From: Natronomonas salina
GTDB taxonomy: Archaea; Halobacteriota; Halobacteria; Halobacteriales; Haloarculaceae
Direction: 5' to 3'
DNA: 64,000 nucleotides
Assembly: GCF_013391105.1 (NCBI RefSeq)
Contig: NZ_CP058335.1
Span: 620,001 to 684,000 of the forward strand
The notes beneath the pieces were generated by a model, which was not told where the DNA came from, ran no database searches, and saw only the letters and a list, made by a program, of their open reading frames with translations. Position 1 is the first letter of the stretch; each line of letters opens with the position of its first letter. The translations under genes and the position numbers were made by a program. Shown here piece after piece: positions 61,434-64,000 of this stretch.

Positions 61434-61994
61434 ATGGAACGGCTCAAGCTCAGCACGATCGTCTACGCGCCGCCGCAGGACGTCTACGACGTCCTCATCG
61501 ACTTCGAGGACTACCCGAAGTACACCGAGTACGTCAACGACGTCGAGCGTCGAGGTGACGGTGGCGAGGGAACCGAGTTCGGCATCTCGTTCGGCTGGTG
61601 GAAACTCACCTACACCGCCTGGTCGAAGGTCACCGAGCTGGACGAGCCACACAAGATCGCCTGGAAACTCACGAAGGACATCGATGCGGAAGGCAGCTGG
61701 CTCATCGAGGACGTCACGGACGACGTCGACGAGGATGCCGAGGCGGCGACGCGGGTCACGATCGACGTCCAGTTCCAGGTCTCGAAGTCCGGCTCGAAGA
61801 TCCTCGACCTCCCGAAGTTCGTGAGTTTCGGGTGGGTCGTGGACCGGGTGAAGCCGTTGATCTTCAAGGAAGCGCGCTCGGTCCTCCGGAACCTCGTGTA
61901 CGAACTCGAGGGGGAACGCAGGACACCCGAACTGACGATTCACGAGACGCCTCGACACGTCACCGCCGCCGAACTGAGAGAGATATCCGGTTAG
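61434..61994 (+). CDS. SRPBCC/START-like (Coq10/polyketide cyclase-type) protein
   Basis: 186 aa. STIVYAPPQDVYDVLIDFED then YPKYTEYVNDVE, with later WKLTKDIDAEGSWLIEDVTD: helix-grip fold of the SRPBCC superfamily, which binds lipids or hydrophobic ligands. The downstream position to P450 suggests ligand delivery or product handling. A TTG one codon earlier is possible; ATG at 61434 is used. Confidence 0.8.
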   Translation: MERLKLSTIVYAPPQDVYDVLIDFEDYPKYTEYVNDVERRGDGGEGTEFGISFGWWKLTYTAWSKVTELDEPHKIAWKLTKDIDAEGSWLIEDVTDDVDEDAEAATRVTIDVQFQVSKSGSKILDLPKFVSFGWVVDRVKPLIFKEARSVLRNLVYELEGERRTPELTIHETPRHVTAAELREISG

Positions 61995-62092
61995 GGCGAT
62001 TCGACGGCGAGCGTTCGACAGACGGTCCATCGGACCGAGAGGTGCAGGGAGATCTTCAATCGAGGGTACTCGGTCGCCTCACCGAGCCTCCA

Positions 62093-62353
62093 TCACTCGG
62101 AGGGCTGGTACTTGATATCTCCTCGGCTGACGGCTGCTCGGACGAGGAGTATCGTCGCTACCGCGGCGACCACGATCGACGGCCAGTACGGGATCACCAT
62201 CCCCGAGAGGTGGTTCACGAGATAGGTCAGGAGAACCAGGAGTCCACCGATGCAGATGAAGGTGATAGTGGAAGCGACCACGATTCCTCCCCACCAGACA
62301 CCTTTGCTCTCGCCTTCGAACGGGAATAGATCGGTCGAATCGTCAGGTGCCAT
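62093..62353 (-). CDS. Small two-TM membrane protein
   Basis: 86 aa starting MAPDDSTDLFPFEGESKGVW. Membrane helices at ~22-46 (IVVASTITFICIGGLLVLLT) and ~55-74 (WPSIVVAAVATILLVRAAV). The end KYQPSE is charged. No family recognised. The frame is open upstream in an Arg-rich stretch, but the ATG at 62353 fits best. Convergent with the START-like gene. Confidence 0.6.
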   Translation of the reverse strand: MAPDDSTDLFPFEGESKGVWWGGIVVASTITFICIGGLLVLLTYLVNHLSGMVIPYWPSIVVAAVATILLVRAAVSRGDIKYQPSE

Positions 62354-62592
62354 CGTTCTGCTCGACCGGGTTCTCTCCCGGCAGGGGCATCGGTATTGCG
62401 GTCGTTCGAACCGTCGCAATGCAAGCCTCGTGACACTCTTCGAACAGGCCGGACGTCGTTCAGATCGCCACCGTCCTCTGTGCCCTTCTTTCGTGAAACC
62501 GCCGTGCGTAGAACGGAGATAACTACCAGACGCCATCTCGCGTTCTCGTGAACACTCGCTATCTTTAACACGGACTAGTCAGACCACCAAGC

Positions 62593-62868
62593 ATGCACGA
62601 CCTGACAGGATTCCAGCGTGATCTGCTCTACGTCGTCGCGGGACTTGACGAACCCCACGGATTAGCGATCAAAGACGAACTCGAGGACTACTACGAGAAG
62701 GAGATCCACCACGGCCGCCTCTACCCCAACCTCGACACGCTCGTCGAGAAGGGGCTCGTCGAGAAGAGCCAGCGTGACCGCCGGACGAACCAGTACACCA
62801 CCACCCGCCGAGGCAAGCGGGAACTCGATGCCCGTACCGAGTGGGAAGCCCAGTACATCGACCGCTGA
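62593..62868 (+). CDS. PadR-family transcriptional regulator
   Basis: 91 aa. MHDLTGFQRDLLYVVAGLDE, the winged helix GLAIKDELEDYYEKEIHHGR (then LYPNLDTLVEKGLVEKSQRD) and a C-terminal wing YTTTRRGKRELDAR. PadR proteins of this small class repress nearby or unlinked genes. TATCTTTAAC about 29 nt before the ATG is a TATA-like box, so the mRNA is probably leaderless. Target unknown. Confidence 0.9.
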   Translation: MHDLTGFQRDLLYVVAGLDEPHGLAIKDELEDYYEKEIHHGRLYPNLDTLVEKGLVEKSQRDRRTNQYTTTRRGKRELDARTEWEAQYIDR

Positions 62869-63051
62869 TTCCCCTCCACGAACGGTCCTCCCGCTTCGGT
62901 TCAAGACCTATCGAGCGTCTCTTCGGTCTATTACTGTCGCTCGTCGTGCTGTCTAGAGCTACCTCTGTCGACATGTTACGTTGGCGTTCACACCGCAAGG
63001 AGAACAGTCGAGGGTGGACCCGGTGGAATCGCTAATTTCGATGGCGCGTTC

Positions 63052-63333
63052 TCAGTTCGATCCATCCGTCTGTTTCACTCTGACGTAGACTTCGTCGTCG
63101 GATTCGATGGTGACCTGATAGCCCTGATACTCGAATTCGACGCTGATCGTCCCTTCCGGACGATCGTCCGCTGCAGACGCAAAGAGGCCTTCTACAGCGT
63201 CGATATCGATGATGGAGTAGAGGGGCGGCTGTAGTTCGAGCGGATCGACGCCCTCCATGATCGCTATCCGCTTCACGACCCGAGTGGTTATCGAGTCTAC
63301 ATTTATCGACTGTGAGTCGTCGTCGTTCGGCAT
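63052..63333 (-). CDS. HalOD1 output-domain protein
   Basis: 93 aa. RVVKRIAIMEGVDPLELQPP then LYSIIDIDAVEGLFASA and ISVEFEYQGYQVTIESDDEV: the same domain as at 51968, diverged. Stand-alone HalOD1. A strong TATA (63357-63364) on the minus strand lies 24-31 nt upstream, so it is probably leaderless. Confidence 0.85.
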   Translation of the reverse strand: MPNDDDSQSINVDSITTRVVKRIAIMEGVDPLELQPPLYSIIDIDAVEGLFASAADDRPEGTISVEFEYQGYQVTIESDDEVYVRVKQTDGSN

Positions 63334-63652
63334 CTACTCCAAGGGTGACGAGGCAGTATAAATACTTCGTGGAAATAATCCTAAGTTATCTCCAGTAAAT
63401 ATAATCAATCGAAGGACCCGACCAGTTTCAGGACGACGTTCTCTTGCGGGGCGTCGGTTATTGAGCCGGGAGCCAGCAGCTGACAGCCCCCTTCGCGACC
63501 CTGCGGTGATTCCATTCGAAGCTTCCTCACGGTGGCTTTCAGATATTCCGGAAGGAAGAGATATACTCGCAGATTATTTCAGGAAATATATCGGCAGTTG
63601 GACCAAAACAAAAATGGTCCCTCCAGTCCACTGGTTCAGCAACCTCAACTAG
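63334..63652. other. AT-rich intergenic region between divergent HalOD1 and winged-helix genes
   Basis: 319 nt, AT-rich (GTAAATATAATC, CAGATTATTTCAGG, AAATATATCGG). It holds the HalOD1 TATA and may hold a promoter for the gene at 63653. A 63-codon frame starting at a TTG at 63461 is open but has poor codon use and is not called. Confidence 0.5.
63357..63364 (-). promoter_or_regulatory. TATA box of the HalOD1 gene at 63333
   Basis: TATAAATA on the plus strand, TATTTATA on the minus strand, centred about 27 nt before the ATG at 63333. Confidence 0.65.
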
Positions 63653-63997
63653 ATGGCTAGAGTCGATTATCTGGACGAAATCCTGCACGCTCTCGCCGAC
63701 CAGCAGCGCCGCTACGCCCTCTACTATCTCCAGGAAGCGGACGACGAGGTAGATGTAGAATCGCTCGTCCGGCAGGTCGACGCCTGGACCACCGGGAAAC
63801 CCGTCGCTGACCTCACCGACGACGAACTCCAGCCATTGCTCGTCGAATTCCGCCACAACCACCTCGAGGCGCTGCGAGAGGCCGGCTGTATCGAGTACGA
63901 CGAACGTAGTGGCGTGGTCCGGTACCGGGACCCTCCACGGATTCTCGAAGCAGTCTTGAACGTACTCGCTCCCATCGAACACCCCGAGCGGAACTGA
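63653..63997 (+). CDS. DUF7344-like winged-helix protein
   Basis: 114 aa. DEILHALADQQRRYALYYLQ then a helical region and LLVEFRHNHLEALREAGCIE followed by YDERSGVVRYRDPPRIL, i.e. the HNHL recognition pattern with a beta-wing, as in the DUF7344-type proteins at 13460 and 45275. A divergent HalOD1 gene lies upstream. Role unknown. Confidence 0.8.
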   Translation: MARVDYLDEILHALADQQRRYALYYLQEADDEVDVESLVRQVDAWTTGKPVADLTDDELQPLLVEFRHNHLEALREAGCIEYDERSGVVRYRDPPRILEAVLNVLAPIEHPERN

Positions 63998-64000
63998 ACC

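Noticed and set aside
63461-63652. 63-codon frame on the plus strand before the winged-helix gene
   Set aside because: TTG start, poor codon use, overlaps an AT-rich promoter region.
1-64000. CRISPR arrays, rRNA genes, integrase/att sites, replication origin
   Set aside because: No regularly spaced repeats, rRNA sequence, integrase gene or Orc/Cdc6 gene was seen.

Overview
This window comes from a halophilic archaeon of class Halobacteria. The sequence is GC-rich with strong G/C preference at third codon positions, and the predicted proteins are very acidic. It carries archaeal TFIIB, an archaeal soluble Htr-type transducer, HalOD1 proteins, DUF7344-like winged-helix proteins, twin-arginine secreted proteins, and many genes whose TATA-like box lies about 25-30 nt before the start codon, as expected for leaderless mRNAs. 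I cannot place the genus; a Haloarcula-like lineage is possible.

Layout. 1-0.46 kb: the 3' end of a TnpB gene and the right end of its IS200/IS605-type element, abutting an NRDE-domain gene. 0.45-2.6 kb: small conserved genes. 2.6-11.9 kb: a menaquinone cluster on the minus strand (menF-menD, a FAD-only flavoprotein, menB, menA-menC-menE) interrupted by a plus-strand phosphoribosyltransferase. 12-23 kb: small regulators, a sulfite-oxidase-like enzyme, a large acidic protein, purA, a soluble transducer, an aldehyde dehydrogenase and tfb. 23.1-24.05 kb: an unusual minus-strand unit with a 36-aa ORF (strong Shine-Dalgarno), a hairpin-rich stretch and two tRNA-like elements flanking an 87-aa gene. 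This is the best candidate for something undescribed. 24.1-40.9 kb: metabolism and transport (FMN oxidase, MFS, beta-oxidation pair, MATE, GDT1-like, secreted hydrolase, sfsA, acyl-CoA dehydrogenase) plus a sensor kinase and an RNA-ligase-like protein. 41-45.6 kb: a signal-transduction block of two histidine kinases, a response regulator and a DUF7344-like protein.

45.6-64 kb is more accessory in character: small zinc-ribbon proteins, AT-rich gaps, a 145-bp repeat present twice 12.8 kb apart, secreted lipoproteins, an oligopeptide-type binding protein overlapping an APC permease gene, a MacB-like ABC exporter facing two lipoprotein genes, a lone antitoxin-like protein, a P450 next to a START-like protein, a PadR regulator, HalOD1 and DUF7344-like proteins.

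How genes work together. MenF, MenD, MenC, MenE, MenB and MenA take chorismate to demethylmenaquinone; no MenH, DHNA-CoA thioesterase or methyltransferase is visible. Hbd and enoyl-CoA hydratase overlap by ATGA and serve beta-oxidation, with the acyl-CoA dehydrogenase 11 kb away. The enoyl-CoA hydratase C-terminus is shifted by a 4-bp duplication. All assignments rest on reading the sequence and family knowledge; no database search was run.
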